A stretch of 45,143 nt of DNA, from assembly GCF_011752625.1 (NCBI RefSeq), contig NZ_VWXD01000020.1:1-45143 (forward strand). The letters run 5' to 3'. The notes under the pieces are model-generated. The model ran no database searches, had not been told where the DNA came from, and was given only the letters and a program-made list of their open reading frames with translations. Below, one piece after another: positions 32,772-41,748 of this stretch. The stretch's first letter is position 1. Each line of letters opens with the position of its first letter. The stretch is from Candidatus Pantoea formicae. GTDB taxonomy: Bacteria > Pseudomonadota > Gammaproteobacteria > Enterobacterales > Enterobacteriaceae. A program made the translations under genes and the position numbers.

Positions 32772-34109
32772 TTACGCCACCTGCGGACGGCGCTGGGCAG
32801 CAAACTGATTTTCCGGCTCGGCTAATCCCAGGTTCTCACGCAAAGTCTCACCTTCATACTCTGTTCGATAGATTCCACGTGCCTGCAGTAATGGGATCAC
32901 CTGCTCGACAAAATCATCAAAGGCATTCGGCGTGCCGCCGCGCACGATATAGCCGTCCGTCGCCCCCTCCAGGAACCACTGTGCCAGTCCGTCTGCCACC
33001 TGCTGCGCGGTGCCGAGGAAACTGGGCCGTGGCGTCGCCTCTTCCAGTGCCGCCTGGCGCAACGTCAAGCCGCGTTCACGGGCATTCTGTTTGATCTTAT
33101 CAGTGGTGCTACGGAAGCTGTTTTCACCGAGATCGCCGATCTCCGGGAAGGGTTCGTCCAGTGCATATTGGCTGAAGTCATGATGTTCAAAATAGCGTCC
33201 CAGGTACTCCAGCGCTTTATCGATGGTCACCAGTTCCGCGGTTTGTTGATAGCGCTGCTCGGCTTCCTGTTCAGTTGCACCAATGATCACGCTGATGCCT
33301 TGGAAGACGCGGATTTCATCCGCATCTCGACCACGCGCCACCAGGCGGCGACGCACATCTTCACGAAATGCACGCGCCTCTTCCAGGGTTTCCTGGCGAG
33401 TGTAAATGGCATCTGCCGCTTCAGCTGCGAACGCTTTCCCCGCTTCAGAGGCACCGGCCTGGAACACGATAGGACGTCCCTGCGGTGAGCGGCCGACATT
33501 TAACGGTCCCTGCACGGCAAAGTATTTTCCTTTGTGATTCAGGGTGTGCAGCTTGCTCGCGTCAAAGAACTTCCCGCTGGCTTTGTCGCGCACAAAAGCA
33601 CCTTCTTCCCACGAGTCCCACAGCCCTTTCACCACGTGCAGATATTCACTGGCGACACGGTAGCGCTCATCGTGCTCAGGATGGGTGGCACGTGAGAAGT
33701 TTTTCGCGGAACCTTCCAGCGGCGAGGTCACCACATTCCAGCCCGTGCGCCCATGACTAAGATGATCGAGGCTGGCAAACTGGCGTGCCACCGTAAACGG
33801 CTCGCTATACGAGGTGGAAAGTGTCGCCACTAACCCGATGTTTTTCGTCACCAGCGATAACGCCGAGAGCAACGTTATTGGCTCAAAGCGGTTAAGGAAA
33901 TGCGGGATCGACTGGGGTGTGATGTACAAGCCATCGGCAACGAAAAGAAAATCGATCTTCGCCTGTTCGGCTTTACGCGCCAGATCCAGCACGTAATCCA
34001 CATTGATGCTGGCGTCTGCCACCGCGTCAGGATGGCGCCATGCCGACATATTGCCGGATACACCTTGGATGATGGCGCCTAACCGCAGCTGGCGTTGTGT
34101 CTGACTCAT
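32772..34109 (-). CDS. NtaA/SnaA/YxeK-family FMN-dependent monooxygenase
   Basis: 445 residues, the same family as the gene at 18617: LRLGAIIQGVSGNMSAWRHP, IDFLFVADGLYI, LSTSYSEPFTVARQFASLDHLSHGRTGWNVVTSP, NHKGKYFAVQGPLNVGRSPQGRP and VFQAGASEAGKAFAAEAADAIY. Members oxidatively cleave N- or S-substituents using FMNH2 from a separate reductase. It is the last gene of a peptide-type importer operon, 12 bp after the ATPase, so its substrate is likely the imported compound. No reductase gene is visible in the window. Confidence 0.9.
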   Translation of the reverse strand: MSQTQRQLRLGAIIQGVSGNMSAWRHPDAVADASINVDYVLDLARKAEQAKIDFLFVADGLYITPQSIPHFLNRFEPITLLSALSLVTKNIGLVATLSTSYSEPFTVARQFASLDHLSHGRTGWNVVTSPLEGSAKNFSRATHPEHDERYRVASEYLHVVKGLWDSWEEGAFVRDKASGKFFDASKLHTLNHKGKYFAVQGPLNVGRSPQGRPIVFQAGASEAGKAFAAEAADAIYTRQETLEEARAFREDVRRRLVARGRDADEIRVFQGISVIIGATEQEAEQRYQQTAELVTIDKALEYLGRYFEHHDFSQYALDEPFPEIGDLGENSFRSTTDKIKQNARERGLTLRQAALEEATPRPSFLGTAQQVADGLAQWFLEGATDGYIVRGGTPNAFDDFVEQVIPLLQARGIYRTEYEGETLRENLGLAEPENQFAAQRRPQVA

Positions 34110-34121
34110 GTCGTGCTCCTC

Positions 34122-35726
34122 TTATACGTGTGCGGGCTGCCAGTCAGGGATGACCGGCAGCGCCTGAAGTAGTTTTTGTGTCCACGGATGCTGTGGTGCG
34201 GCAAAGACTTGCGTTAGCGCCCCGCTCTCGACGATTTGACCGTTTTGCATCACCAGCACGCGATCCGCCAGATGCTGGATCACGCCAAGATCGTGAGAGA
34301 TAAACAGCAGTGCGGTGCCATGCTCGGCCTGCATCTCTGCCAGCAGATCCAGCACCTGTGCCTGCACCGACACATCCAATGCGCTGACAGGTTCATCCGC
34401 CACTAACAGTGCCGGATTGGGAGCGAAGGCGCGGGCAATCGCCACACGTTGCCGTTGCCCACCTGACAGCTGTTGTGGATAGCGTTGCAGGAAGCGATCG
34501 CCAAGCTGCACTTCATCCAGCAGTTGCCGCACGCGCTGACGCCGCGCGTCGCCATAAATCCCCACGCTGTCGAGACTTTCACCGATGATTTTCTCGACCG
34601 TGTAACGTGGATCGAAAGAGCTGAACGGGTCCTGCGCGATCAGTTGTAGACGGGCGCGACGGGCGCGACGGGCTTTCTCTGGCAGGCGGTCCCAGCGTTC
34701 GCCTTCAAGTTGCAGCGTGCCGCTGTCGGGCTCGGTTAAGCCCATCACCACTTTCACTAACGAGGTTTTGCCCGATCCAGACTCTCCGACCACGCCCAAG
34801 GTTTCCCCGGCATGCAGTGTGAAATTGATGTTGTTCAGCACCTGCCGATCGCCATAGGCTTTATTCAGGTTAATGCCCTGCAGCAACGGTGCATGACCCG
34901 GCTGTGGACGTGGTGGCAACGGCGTGGGTTCTGCGGCACTCAGGCGTAGTCCTCGGGTGGCCGGTGTGGGCACCGCGCGCAACAGGCGTTGTGTCCAGGC
35001 ATGCTGCGGGCGCTGCAGCAGCGGGCCACTCTCACCCTGCTCCACCACTTCGCCATCGCGCATCACCAGCACACGATCCGCCAGCTCAGCCACCACCGCC
35101 AGGTCGTGGCTGATCAGCAGCAAGCCATGCCCCTCGCGACGGCGTTGTGCCAGCAGCTGCAAAATCTGGCGCTGCACGGTCATATCCAGCGCGGTGGTAG
35201 GTTCGTCAGCAATCAAGAGCATCGGACTGCCCGCCAATGCAGTGGCAATTAACGCGCGCTGGCGCTGGCCACCGGAGAGTTGGTGCGGATAGCGCGTCAG
35301 GCGACTCTCGGCATCATGAATACCAGCCGCTTTCAGTAGGGACAGACTCTTATCTTCAATCCTTTCACGATGCCCAGCGGCATTCAGTGCATCACTCAGC
35401 TGTTGTCCAATGCGGCGCAACGGATCGAGTGAAACCAGCGCATCCTGCAATACATAACCGATGCGCCGACCGCGCAGTGCGCGCCAGTCAGCGCGGCTCG
35501 CCTTGCGCATATCGCGACCATCAATCAGGAAGCGGTCTGCACTGATCTCCGCTCCTTCAGGCAGCAGGCCAAGCAAGCTGCGTGCGGTCAGGGTTTTACC
35601 CGATCCAGATTCCCCTACCAGCGCCACCGATTCACCTGGCCATACCTGTAGGTTGAGATTTTTCACCACCTGTTGTGGGCCAAAGCGAATGCTGAGATTT
35701 TGAATATCAATAAATGGCTGGCTCAT
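34122..35726 (-). CDS. Peptide/opine-type ABC ATPase, fused DppD-DppF
   Basis: 534 residues with two complete NBDs in one chain. Domain 1 (about 1-250) has GESGSGKT, LSGGQRQRALIATALA and LIADEPTTALD. Domain 2 (about 285-530) has a second GESGSGKT, LSGGQRQRVAIARAF and LVADEPVSALD. This is the YejF/GsiA-like fused form. It overlaps the permease gene by 4 bp. Powers the importer formed with the two permeases and binding protein(s). Confidence 0.93.
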   Translation of the reverse strand: MSQPFIDIQNLSIRFGPQQVVKNLNLQVWPGESVALVGESGSGKTLTARSLLGLLPEGAEISADRFLIDGRDMRKASRADWRALRGRRIGYVLQDALVSLDPLRRIGQQLSDALNAAGHRERIEDKSLSLLKAAGIHDAESRLTRYPHQLSGGQRQRALIATALAGSPMLLIADEPTTALDMTVQRQILQLLAQRRREGHGLLLISHDLAVVAELADRVLVMRDGEVVEQGESGPLLQRPQHAWTQRLLRAVPTPATRGLRLSAAEPTPLPPRPQPGHAPLLQGINLNKAYGDRQVLNNINFTLHAGETLGVVGESGSGKTSLVKVVMGLTEPDSGTLQLEGERWDRLPEKARRARRARLQLIAQDPFSSFDPRYTVEKIIGESLDSVGIYGDARRQRVRQLLDEVQLGDRFLQRYPQQLSGGQRQRVAIARAFAPNPALLVADEPVSALDVSVQAQVLDLLAEMQAEHGTALLFISHDLGVIQHLADRVLVMQNGQIVESGALTQVFAAPQHPWTQKLLQALPVIPDWQPAHV

Positions 35727-36556
35727 GCGCTTCTCCCTTCAAAACGGGCCTGCCAATAGCGGCCCAGCGTGTTCACCGCAATCACCGTCAGGGTGATAAA
35801 TACCCCCGGCCATACGGCAATCCACCAGGCATTGCGCAGATAGTTACGCCCTTCCGCCAGCATCAAGCCCCATTCGGCGGTCGGCGGTTGCGGTCCCATG
35901 CCGAGAAAGCTCAATCCGGCGGTACCGATAATGGCCGTGCCGAGACCCAACGTGGCTAAGGCCGGCACCTGCGCGATGGCATGTGGCAGAATATGGCGAG
36001 TGATCAAAGTGAAGCGTGACAAGCCAAATGTACGCGCCTGCTCGACGTACCCAGAGGTCATCACCGTATAGGTTTGTGCACGCACCACGCGGGCAAAACG
36101 CGGCACCGATGCCACGCCAAGTGCAATGATCAGATTATTGGTGCCCGGTCCGGTAAAGGCGATCAGCATCAGTGCCAGCAGCAGATCCGGAAAGGCGGAG
36201 ATCACGTCCACCGCACGGCTTAACAGCTCATCGATCACACCACGCGCCAGCGCGGCAAGCAGACCCAGGAAGGTGCCAAACACCACCGCCAAGGCCATGG
36301 CGGCAACGCTGATCAACAGCGAATAGCGGCTACCGTAAATGACGCGAGTCAGCAGATCGCGTCCAAGCTGATCGGTGCCCAGCCAATGTGCGGCGGAAGG
36401 CGGCAGCTGGGCATTGACCGGATCGGCTAACAGCGGATCGCTGTGGGTGAGCACACCTGGTGCTATCACCGCGATGGCGAGTAATACCAGGTAAAGCAGT
36501 GCCAGCCATACCGCGCTGGGTAATGTGGCGGGTAGCCTTTGCAATGCGGCAATCAT
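35723..36556 (-). CDS. DppC-type ABC permease
   Basis: 277 residues from the ATG at 36556, which overlaps the previous stop (ATGA). It has the BPD_transp_1 core, HWLGTDQLGRDLLTRVIYGSRYSLLI near the N-terminus (DppC hallmark) and the EAA loop ARTFGLSRFTLITRHILPHAIAQ. The C-terminus FEGRSA runs into the ATPase start. Second permease of the importer. Confidence 0.93.
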   Translation of the reverse strand: MIAALQRLPATLPSAVWLALLYLVLLAIAVIAPGVLTHSDPLLADPVNAQLPPSAAHWLGTDQLGRDLLTRVIYGSRYSLLISVAAMALAVVFGTFLGLLAALARGVIDELLSRAVDVISAFPDLLLALMLIAFTGPGTNNLIIALGVASVPRFARVVRAQTYTVMTSGYVEQARTFGLSRFTLITRHILPHAIAQVPALATLGLGTAIIGTAGLSFLGMGPQPPTAEWGLMLAEGRNYLRNAWWIAVWPGVFITLTVIAVNTLGRYWQARFEGRSA

Positions 36557-37545
36557 GATTTGTTCTCCCCACGCAGACGCGGGTCGATCCACAACGACAG
36601 GATATCGACCAGCGTGCTCATCACCACGTAGATCAGCGCCGAGAGAATCGCCACTGCCAACACCACGGGCAGGTCTTTGGCTAAGACGGCATCAACGGTC
36701 AGCTTGCCGAGACCAGGGCGACCAAACACCTGTTCCGTGATCACCGCGCCGCTCAGCAAGCCCCCCACCAGCCAGCCGGTTAAGGTCACCGCGGGTAACG
36801 CAGCATGGCGCAGCGCATGGCGTAAACGTATAGTGGTTTCCCCCACACCCCAAGCACGCAGTGTCAGGGTAAAGGGAGCATCCAGAGCGCGCTCCAGTTC
36901 ACGTCTCAGCAGCTGTGCAACCACCGCACCTTGTGCCAGTCCCAGCGCCAGCGCGGGCAACACCAGCGAAGATAACGATCGATCGCCAGCCACCGGGAAC
37001 CAGCGCAGCGTGAAGCTGAAAATAAACAGCAATACGATGCCCATCCAGAAAGAAGGCGTGGACGCCAGCAGTAGCTCAACGCTGTTGGCAACACGGCGCC
37101 CGATACGGCGATGTGCTGTCGCCACAGCAACGGCCACGGCGAAAATAATGCTCACCAGCAGTGCCGCCAGCGTGAGCTTGATGGTCGGCCACAGCTGGGT
37201 CGCCAGCAGATGGCTTACTTCTGTGTTGAGCATGTAGGAACGGCCAAAATCGCCGTGCAGTACTCGCCACAGGTAGTGCAGATACTGCCACCACAGCGGC
37301 TCGTTCAACCCCCATTCGGCTCGGATCGCCGCTTCAATCGCCGGGGTGCGTACCTGCTCACCAATCAGCAGGCTGACTATATCACCGGGTGCTAAATGCA
37401 CACCGAGGAAGGCCAGTGAGACGGCGGCCCACAGCACCAGTACACCTCCCAGCAAGCGGCCGATAATGCGGCGCGACAGTTCACCGCGCCAAAGGGCCGG
37501 CTTACGCGGTCGTGGTGCGCGGGTTACGATGCTTTCCAGACTCAT
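36553..37545 (-). CDS. DppB-type ABC permease
   Basis: 330 residues from ATG 37545 (AGGAGG). It has the DppB start GVLVLWAAVSLAFLGVHLAPGD, the periplasmic region LNEPLWWQYLHYLWRVLHGDFGRSY, the EAA loop region LRAWGVGETTIRLRHALRHAALP and a hydrophobic tail. It overlaps the DppC-type gene by 4 bp and starts 13 bp after the binding-protein gene, so all are one operon. Confidence 0.93.
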   Translation of the reverse strand: MSLESIVTRAPRPRKPALWRGELSRRIIGRLLGGVLVLWAAVSLAFLGVHLAPGDIVSLLIGEQVRTPAIEAAIRAEWGLNEPLWWQYLHYLWRVLHGDFGRSYMLNTEVSHLLATQLWPTIKLTLAALLVSIIFAVAVAVATAHRRIGRRVANSVELLLASTPSFWMGIVLLFIFSFTLRWFPVAGDRSLSSLVLPALALGLAQGAVVAQLLRRELERALDAPFTLTLRAWGVGETTIRLRHALRHAALPAVTLTGWLVGGLLSGAVITEQVFGRPGLGKLTVDAVLAKDLPVVLAVAILSALIYVVMSTLVDILSLWIDPRLRGENKS

Positions 37546-37558
37546 CTTCGCCTCCTGA

Positions 37559-39172
37559 TTAATGGTCACTTAGCCAGATGTCGTAAGCGTTCTCCGGCAT
37601 CTGCTTATAACTGCGGAAACCTGCACCCTGCACATAGCGGGCTGCCGCAATCTGGTCTTCCGGTTCATACAACGGAATCGCCAAAGCCTGCTGCGCCAGT
37701 GCGTAGTGTTGCAGCTGGCTGTAGAACTTGCGGCGTTGGTTGATATCCAGGGTGGCGGCAGCTTGATCGAGCCAGCCGTTGATTTCCGGGCTATTTACCC
37801 GACTGTAGTTGATCGCCCCGCCGGCATTGACCGGGCGGTAGTGGTTTTCAATGTCGATACCGTCTGTCTCAGTATTGGAGTTGGCGATCGAACCGAAGTG
37901 GCCGCTTTTCCGCACCTCGGCATAGGTGCCGGAATCGACATAACGCAGTTTGATTTCGACGCCGAGACGTTGGCGCGCCTGTGCCTGAATCGCCTGTAGC
38001 AGCACATCACGCTGATCGCGCACCGTGGCCTGTGCCTGAATCACCTCGATGCTCAGGCGCTGGCCCGCTTTGGTGCGGAAACCGTCGCTATCACGCGCTT
38101 GCCATCCCGCTTCATCGAGCAGTTTATTGGCCACCGTCGGGTTGTTGCCGTACTGCCCTTCCAGATCGTTGTTATACAGCGGATCCACGGGTGAGGTGAT
38201 GCCCCACGCACGGGTGCGCTCACCGCGATAAACCGACTTCAGCAACGGATCGATATCCAACCCTTGTAGCAACGCCTGACGCACCTTCACATCCTGCGTA
38301 GGACCATAGTCCACATTGAGAAATAACGAATAGGGTGTACCGGTGTTGAGGGCGTGCTGGTAGGTGAAATCCGCACTGTCTTTAAACTCGCTGGCATCAT
38401 TCCCCGAGATGCCTTCAATCACATCCAACTGTCCGGAAAGCAACGCGCCGGTACGTACCGAGGATTCTGGCAGGAAGCGGTACGTCACCCGTTCCAGATA
38501 TGCCGGACCTTGGTGATGTGCAGTCGCTGGAGCCCAGTTGTAGTGTGGATTGCGCACCAGCGTGAGCTGCTGCCCCTTTTCGTAGCTTTCGATGATAAAC
38601 GGCCCGGTCCCGGCGATATCTTTACCGCCTGCTTTGAGCTGCCGGGAGTGCCAGCTAGCGGGTGCCAGAATCTGCAGCTTGGCGGCAAACGAGAGGAATG
38701 GCGCATAACCCTCCTTTAGGGTGATCACCACGGTGTCGTTATCGGGTGTCTCAACGCTGGCAATGCGTGCGCTCAAGGCGCAGATGCTGGTTCCGGCGCA
38801 GTATTTTGGATCCTGAACCTGGCGGAAGTTCTCCGCCACCGCACTGCTATTCAGTTTCTCACCGTTCGAGAAAGTGACGTCAGGACGCAGCGTGAATCGA
38901 TAGGTTTTCGCGTCCGGGCTGACTTCGTAACCCGTCGCAAGCCACGGCACAAAACTGCCATCGGTGCGGCGCGCCAGCAGTGATTCCCACACATTACGCA
39001 GCGTGACTTCAGCTTTTGACTGACCATTTAACTGCGGGTTTAACGGTGCCGGTTCAGTTTCCACGCCATAGGTGAGTGAACCGCCACTGCGCGGTTGTTC
39101 TGCGGCCAACATCGCCGTAGTGTTCAGCAGGCACGCCAGCCCCAGAGCGAGCATGATTGAATTCGCTTTCAT
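37559..39172 (-). CDS. Peptide-type solute-binding protein, paralogue 1
   Basis: 537 residues, SBP_bac_5 (DppA/OppA-like) family, with a signal peptide (MKANSIMLALGLACLLNTTA, cleavage after MLA). It is a close paralogue of the 537-residue protein at 39912; long stretches such as HQGPAYLERVTYRFLPESS and YQHALNTGTPYSLFLNV are shared almost unchanged. It lies inside the operon between the acetyltransferase and the permeases and therefore is the dedicated receptor. The charged ligand is unknown; relatives bind peptides, opines or glutathione. Confidence 0.92.
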   Translation of the reverse strand: MKANSIMLALGLACLLNTTAMLAAEQPRSGGSLTYGVETEPAPLNPQLNGQSKAEVTLRNVWESLLARRTDGSFVPWLATGYEVSPDAKTYRFTLRPDVTFSNGEKLNSSAVAENFRQVQDPKYCAGTSICALSARIASVETPDNDTVVITLKEGYAPFLSFAAKLQILAPASWHSRQLKAGGKDIAGTGPFIIESYEKGQQLTLVRNPHYNWAPATAHHQGPAYLERVTYRFLPESSVRTGALLSGQLDVIEGISGNDASEFKDSADFTYQHALNTGTPYSLFLNVDYGPTQDVKVRQALLQGLDIDPLLKSVYRGERTRAWGITSPVDPLYNNDLEGQYGNNPTVANKLLDEAGWQARDSDGFRTKAGQRLSIEVIQAQATVRDQRDVLLQAIQAQARQRLGVEIKLRYVDSGTYAEVRKSGHFGSIANSNTETDGIDIENHYRPVNAGGAINYSRVNSPEINGWLDQAAATLDINQRRKFYSQLQHYALAQQALAIPLYEPEDQIAAARYVQGAGFRSYKQMPENAYDIWLSDH

Positions 39173-39201
39173 AATGTCCCTGTTATTTTAAATGCGCTAA
39201 A

Positions 39202-39717
39202 TCAGGCAATATTGGCGATGGGCTGCGGGTGGAACTCCTTTTTCAGGAACACCAGCGCTTCGCCCAACGCATTGGTACGATGATAGAAAGGCTGATAGCC
39301 ACGACGCAGATAAAGCTCGCTCAGCCATGGATGTTTAGTGGCCGTCGCCAGATAGACGCCCGGCGCTTTAAGTGTCTGTTTCAGCAGTGTGTCTTCGGCG
39401 TAGCTGATGATTTCACGGCCATAACCCTGCCCCTTGTAATCGGGGTCCACGGCAAACCAGTGGATAAACGGCAAAGAGGAAGGCGCATCCGTCTCTTGCT
39501 GCCATGGAAAACGTACCGTCACGGTCGCCACTGCTCGCTTCCATTTGCGCAGCACCAGCACCGTTTCCTGTTCAATCACACGACGGACTTGCTCCACGTT
39601 GCCCTGCGAGATGGTGAAATGCACATCCAGCGCCACCAGCGAGGCGTACGCCCGTTGTAACAGGGCAAATATTTCTTCGGCATCGTCGGGGGTTGCGACC
39701 TGAATAGATTGGCTCAT
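39202..39717 (-). CDS. GNAT-family N-acetyltransferase
   Basis: 171 residues with the GNAT acetyl-CoA motif A, WFAVDPDYKGQGYGREIISYAE (about residues 90-112), and the C-terminal YLRRGYQPFYHRT. Chosen start ATG 39717 (AGGAAA). First gene of the importer/monooxygenase operon. B. subtilis SnaA/SnaB and YxeL-type enzymes of this family acetylate S-substituted cysteines before a flavin monooxygenase acts; the neighbour set here matches that logic. Alternative: detoxification of an imported amine. Confidence 0.85.
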   Translation of the reverse strand: MSQSIQVATPDDAEEIFALLQRAYASLVALDVHFTISQGNVEQVRRVIEQETVLVLRKWKRAVATVTVRFPWQQETDAPSSLPFIHWFAVDPDYKGQGYGREIISYAEDTLLKQTLKAPGVYLATATKHPWLSELYLRRGYQPFYHRTNALGEALVFLKKEFHPQPIANIA

Positions 39718-39771
39718 CTGCGGGTTTCCTGAATTAATCTTCAGGGAATTATTGAAATCCGGGGAATTAAA

Positions 39772-39797
39772 GTAAAACGAGAATAGTGGCAATGGAT
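39772..39797 (-). promoter_or_regulatory. Shared element, copy 1 (upstream of acetyltransferase operon)
   Basis: A 26-bp block matching 24 of 26 positions with the block at 41619, containing AAAACGAGAATAGTGGCAA. In gene orientation it supplies TTGCCA, a 17-base gap and TAATTC, so it may include the -35/-10 boxes. It lies 55-80 bp before the start codon. Confidence 0.65.
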
Positions 39798-39837
39798 TTG
39801 TTAATAATGGGAATAAAATCCTGCATCAATAAATAAA

Positions 39838-39907
39838 GGTCGTCATGAATGACGACCCGACAATTACCGCGCTAATTTTTCGTCAGGTGCCCATTAATGA
39901 GCACCTG
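39838..39907. terminator. Two hairpins ending the second binding-protein transcript
   Basis: CAGGTGC (39884-39890) / GCACCTG (39901-39907) lies directly after the stop codon. GGTCGTCA (39838-39845) / TGACGACC (39850-39857) follows and is succeeded on the minus strand by a T-rich run. Together they should end transcription from 41525 before the acetyltransferase promoter. Confidence 0.7.
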
Positions 39908-39911
39908 TTTA

Positions 39912-41525
39912 TTAATGTTTACTCAACCACACGTCATAGACGCTCTCCGGCATCTGCTTGTAACTGCGGAATCCGTAACCGTGCACATAGCTGGCGGTCG
40001 CGAGCTGATCTTCCGGTTCATACAGCGGAACCGCTAAGGCCAACTGAAGCAGTGCACGTTGCTGCAATGCGCTGTAGTGCTGGCGACGCTGATTCAAGTC
40101 CAGCGTGGCGGCAGCTTTATCCAGCTGTGCATTGAGTTCGGCGTCATTAACACGGCTGTAATTGATCGCGCCACCCTGTGCGATAGGTCGATAGTGGTTT
40201 TCAATATCCACGCCATCGGTCGGCGTGTTGGAATTAGCGATGGTGCCGAACTTGCCGCTCTTGCGTACGTCCGCATAGGTGCCGGAATCCACATAGTTGA
40301 GCTTGAGGTCGATACCCAAGCGCTGACGCGCCTGTGCCTGAATCGCTTGCAGCAAGACGTCTCGCTGGTCGCGTACCGTGGCCTGGGCCTGAATCAGCTC
40401 AATGCGCAGGCGTTCGCCATTTTTAGTGCGGAAGCCTTCGCTATCACGGGTTTGCCAGCCCGCTTCATCCAGCAGCTTATTGGCGGCATCCGGGTTATTG
40501 CCGTATTTCCCTTCCAACTGGTTGTTATAGAGCGGGTCAATCGGTGAGGTGATACCCCAAGCGCGCGTGCGTTCACCGCGATACACCGACTTCAGCAGCG
40601 GATCGATCTCCAGCCCCTGCAACAGCGCCTGACGCACTTTCACATCCTGGGTCGGACCGTATTCGACGTTGAGGAACAGCGAGTACGGCGTACCGGTATT
40701 GAGCGCATGCTGATAGGTGAAATCGCTGTTGTCCTTGAATTCACCGGCATCGTTACCCGAAATGCCTTCAATGGCATCGACCTGACCCGAGAGCAACGCG
40801 CCGGTGCGCACTGATGATTCTGGCAAGAAGCGATAGGTCACACGGTCAAGATAAGCCGGCCCCTGATGCTTAGCGGTGGCTGGTGCCCAGTGGTATTTCG
40901 GGTTCTTGACGAAGGTGACCTGCTGGCCTTTCTCGTAACTTTGCAGAATAAACGGCCCGGTGCCCGCAATCTCTGGACCGCCGGATTTCAGCTGCGACGA
41001 TTTCCAGCTTGATGGAGAGAGGATTTGCAGCCCAGCGGCGAAGGAGAGGAACGGCGAATAAACCTCTTTCAGCGTGATCACCAGCGTATGATCGTCAGGC
41101 GTTTCGATCTTGTCGATATGCGATCCCATCAGGCACAGGCTGGTACCGGCACAGTATTGCGCCACTTGGGTTTGGCGGAAGTTTTCTGCTACCGCGTTCG
41201 CATCCAACTTTTCTCCGTTGGAGAAGGTCACATCGCGGCGCAGCGTAAAGCGGAAGGTTTTGCCATCCTCGCTGGCTTGATAGCTCTCGGCCAGCCAGGG
41301 CACAAAGCTGCCGTCAGGACGGCGTGCCAACAGCGATTCCCAGAAGTTACGCAGTGTGATTTCGGCTTTGTCCTGCCCGTTAAGCTGTGGGTTAAAGGTT
41401 GTCGGTTCCGTTTCCACGCCCACCGTCAGGCTGCCACCGCTGACCGGTTTATCGGCGGCAACGGCGTGATACGCACCGCCGAGCAAACTTAAGCCCAGCG
41501 CCAGAGAAATTGCGTTTATTTTCAT
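39912..41525 (-). CDS. Peptide-type solute-binding protein, paralogue 2
   Basis: 537 residues, SBP_bac_5 family, signal peptide ending YHAVA. Same length as paralogue 1 and visibly similar from GGSLT.GVETEP onward (LNGQ.KAE.TLRN.WESLLARR.DGSFVPWLA). Monocistronic: own promoter element upstream and hairpins downstream. It probably feeds the same permease with a second ligand or at another affinity. Confidence 0.92.
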   Translation of the reverse strand: MKINAISLALGLSLLGGAYHAVAADKPVSGGSLTVGVETEPTTFNPQLNGQDKAEITLRNFWESLLARRPDGSFVPWLAESYQASEDGKTFRFTLRRDVTFSNGEKLDANAVAENFRQTQVAQYCAGTSLCLMGSHIDKIETPDDHTLVITLKEVYSPFLSFAAGLQILSPSSWKSSQLKSGGPEIAGTGPFILQSYEKGQQVTFVKNPKYHWAPATAKHQGPAYLDRVTYRFLPESSVRTGALLSGQVDAIEGISGNDAGEFKDNSDFTYQHALNTGTPYSLFLNVEYGPTQDVKVRQALLQGLEIDPLLKSVYRGERTRAWGITSPIDPLYNNQLEGKYGNNPDAANKLLDEAGWQTRDSEGFRTKNGERLRIELIQAQATVRDQRDVLLQAIQAQARQRLGIDLKLNYVDSGTYADVRKSGKFGTIANSNTPTDGVDIENHYRPIAQGGAINYSRVNDAELNAQLDKAAATLDLNQRRQHYSALQQRALLQLALAVPLYEPEDQLATASYVHGYGFRSYKQMPESVYDVWLSKH

Positions 41526-41618
41526 ATTATCCTTGGTGATAGCAGGTGTTATTTTAAATAGCCGTGGCCCGGCCTGTTTTTAATTTCCGCTAAATTATTA
41601 AAATCCAGATAAATAAAT

Positions 41619-41644
41619 GTAAAACGACAATAGTGGCAAAGGAT
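41619..41644 (-). promoter_or_regulatory. Shared element, copy 2 (upstream of second binding protein)
   Basis: Block containing AAAACGACAATAGTGGCAA, 24/26 positions equal to copy 1 and in the same orientation, about 95-120 bp before the start codon. TTGCCA and TTATTT are again 17 bases apart. Confidence 0.65.
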
Positions 41645-41666
41645 GTGATGAAATGATTTAAAGACG

Positions 41667-41690
41667 AAAAAAAAGCGCAATAAATTGCGC
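41667..41690 (-). terminator. Intrinsic terminator of the EF-G-like gene
   Basis: On the minus strand GCGCAAT / ATTGCGC (41690-41675) is followed by T8 (41674-41667), about 60 bp after the stop codon. Confidence 0.85.
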
Positions 41691-41748
41691 CTTTACGGAT
41701 AGCGACAGGAGCGGATATTAAGTGGCGGCATCCTTTCCGCCCAATAAA

